Assembly: GCF_031157275.1 (NCBI RefSeq)
Contig: NZ_JAVIFW010000001.1
Span: forward strand, 682,001 to 746,000
Direction: 5' to 3'
From: Streptomyces sp. LHD-70
GTDB lineage: Bacteria > Actinomycetota > Actinomycetes > Streptomycetales > Streptomycetaceae
DNA: 64,000 nucleotides
Part shown: positions 62,883 through 64,000 of the stretch, one piece after another
Layout: the number at the start of each line of letters is the position of its first letter
Numbering within the stretch: position 1 is the stretch's first letter
Made by a program: the position numbers and the translations under genes
The notes under the pieces: model-generated
The model's database searches: none
Seen by the model: the letters and a program-made list of their open reading frames with translations, nothing else
What the model was told of the DNA's origin: nothing

Positions 62883-64000
62883 TCAGCGTACGGGCTGCTG
62901 GGCCCGCTCCACCCGCTGTGTGCCCGAAAGTGTGCGGTATGAGCGGAGCCAGGACGAGGTGGCCCGCGGGTCGGCCTTGTCGGACAGCGCGTAGTAGTCC
63001 ATCTGCGAGCGCTCCGCGGTGACGTCCAGGACGCCGTAGCCGTGCGAGTCCATGTCGAGCCACTTCACGTGCCGGTTGGCGGCCTTGACCGCGCCGGCCG
63101 CGACGAGGGACACGGTCTGCGGGTCGACCTTCAGGATGTCGTCCAGGTTGTCCGAAGTCACCGAGGTGACGACGAACTCGGTGGCGGCGCTCTGCGACAG
63201 CGGGTACGTGGCGGCCTTCACCGGCACGTCGTTCGCCCAGGCCATATGGATGTCACCGGTGAGGAAGACGGTGTCGCGGATGCCCCGGTCCGTGAGGTGG
63301 GCCAGGAGCTCCCTGCGGTCGTCGGTGTAGCCGTCCCACTGGTCGACGTTGATCGCGATCCCCTCCTTCGGCAGCCCGAGCAACTCCGCGAGCGGGCCGA
63401 GGAGATGGGCCGGTACGGAGCCGAAGGCCACCGGCGAGATCATCACCGAGGTGCCGACCAGCTTCCACCGCGCCTGCGAGGCGGCGAGCCCCTGCTTGAG
63501 CCAGTCGAGCTGGGCGCGGCCGGTGAGGGTGCGCTCGGGGTCGTCCACGTCGCCGTTGCCGACCGTCGTCTGCTGGGAGCGGAAGGAGCGCAGGTCGAGC
63601 AGGTGCAGATCGGCCAGCTTGCCGTACCGGACGCGGCGGTAGACGGTGCCCTCGGTGGCGGGGCGGACCGGCATCCACTCGAAGTAGGCCTGCTTGGCGG
63701 CGGCTTGGCGTGCCGACCAGTCGCCCTCGGTGCCCGGCGTGTGGTTCTCGGCGCCGCCCGACCAGGTGTCGTTGGCGATCTCGTGGTCGTCCCAGATCGC
63801 GATGACGGGGTGGCGGGCGTGCAGGGCCTGGAGGTCGGGGTCGGTCTTGTAGTTGCCGTGCCGGGTGCGGTAGTCGGCGAGCGAGAGGATCTCGTGCTTC
63901 GGCTCGTGCTGCCGCAGCACGTCCTCGTCGACGGGGTAGCCGCCGGAGGCGTACTCGTAGAGGTAGTCGCCGAGGTGGAGGACCGCGTCCAGGTCGGGGC
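62883..64000 (-). CDS. PhoD-like alkaline phosphatase (partial, 5' end beyond window)
   Basis: The C-terminal 372 codons or so of a PhoD-family metallophosphoesterase. Metal-ligand motifs are LGDYLYEYA near the window edge, [11 protein letters not shown] and [12 protein letters not shown]. PhoD enzymes are exported (usually by Tat) and release phosphate from phosphodiesters such as teichoic acids when phosphate is low. The start, signal peptide and any PHO box are outside the window. It is followed directly by the kinase gene on the same strand. Confidence 0.93.
   Translation of the reverse strand, partial: PDLDAVLHLGDYLYEYASGGYPVDEDVLRQHEPKHEILSLADYRTRHGNYKTDPDLQALHARHPVIAIWDDHEIANDTWSGGAENHTPGTEGDWSARQAAAKQAYFEWMPVRPATEGTVYRRVRYGKLADLHLLDLRSFRSQQTTVGNGDVDDPERTLTGRAQLDWLKQGLAASQARWKLVGTSVMISPVAFGSVPAHLLGPLAELLGLPKEGIAINVDQWDGYTDDRRELLAHLTDRGIRDTVFLTGDIHMAWANDVPVKAATYPLSQSAATEFVVTSVTSDNLDDILKVDPQTVSLVAAGAVKAANRHVKWLDMDSHGYGVLDVTAERSQMDYYALSDKADPRATSSWLRSYRTLSGTQRVERAQQPVR

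Overview
The window is about 64 kb of very GC-rich DNA with densely packed genes, many GTG and some TTG starts, and gene content typical of a Streptomyces chromosome (core region, not an arm). The gene order closely follows the Streptomyces block that runs from aromatic amino acid and thiamine genes into the division and cell-wall (dcw) cluster and on past divIVA and ileS. The species cannot be fixed from the sequence. No tRNA, rRNA, transposase, integrase, prophage or CRISPR array was seen.

Left third (1-31.8 kb). A D-2-hydroxyacid dehydrogenase faces a fused anthranilate synthase (trpEG) that has a complete tryptophan attenuator: leader peptide with three Trp codons, then a terminator hairpin. 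A class II DAHP synthase is transcribed divergently from it, so the first step of the shikimate pathway and the first step of Trp synthesis share one control region. Next come a bfd/bfr iron-storage pair with an iron box, a molybdopterin oxidoreductase, a His-rich DUF4396 membrane protein under a CsoR-type operator, endonuclease IV, a PASTA-domain Ser/Thr kinase, the thiOSG operon under a TPP riboswitch, a flavin reductase, an Rv2175c-type DNA-binding protein, thiE, metF, a Tyr-rich membrane protein, a CrtI-like oxidoreductase, DUF4126, and an operon of a degenerate ABC ATPase, a YhgE/Pip membrane protein and a TetR regulator. After these are a HEPN-domain protein, a methyltransferase, DUF3040, and a MoxR-DUF58-transglutaminase operon whose last junction carries a 179-bp tandem duplication.

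Middle (32-50.2 kb). The dcw cluster reads rsmH-ftsL-ftsI-murE-murF-mraY-murD-ftsW-murG-ftsQ-ftsZ-pgeF-yggS-sepF-yggT-divIVA, all on the plus strand and mostly overlapping or tightly spaced. It builds lipid II (MurE, MurF, MurD, MraY, MurG), runs septal synthesis (FtsW, FtsI, FtsL, FtsQ), forms and anchors the Z-ring (FtsZ, SepF), and drives polar growth (DivIVA). There is no mraZ, murC, ddl or ftsA here. A strong promoter precedes rsmH, and ftsZ has its own 277-bp promoter region with a conserved-looking stem-loop.

Right third (50-64 kb). ileS, a type 2 enzyme with a swapped GXHH signature, sits behind a T-box leader. Then follow DUF1059, a histone H1-like/DksA fusion, lspA, an RluA-family pseudouridine synthase, a GNAT enzyme, a CPA1 antiporter, an MscS channel, a DLH-family hydrolase, a second Ser/Thr kinase and a PhoD-type phosphatase cut by the window end.

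Several gaps hold short tandem or inverted repeats (near 10.0, 15.4, 20.1, 26.4 and 57.7 kb), including a 164-bp inverted-repeat element with a second arm copy at 61.2 kb.
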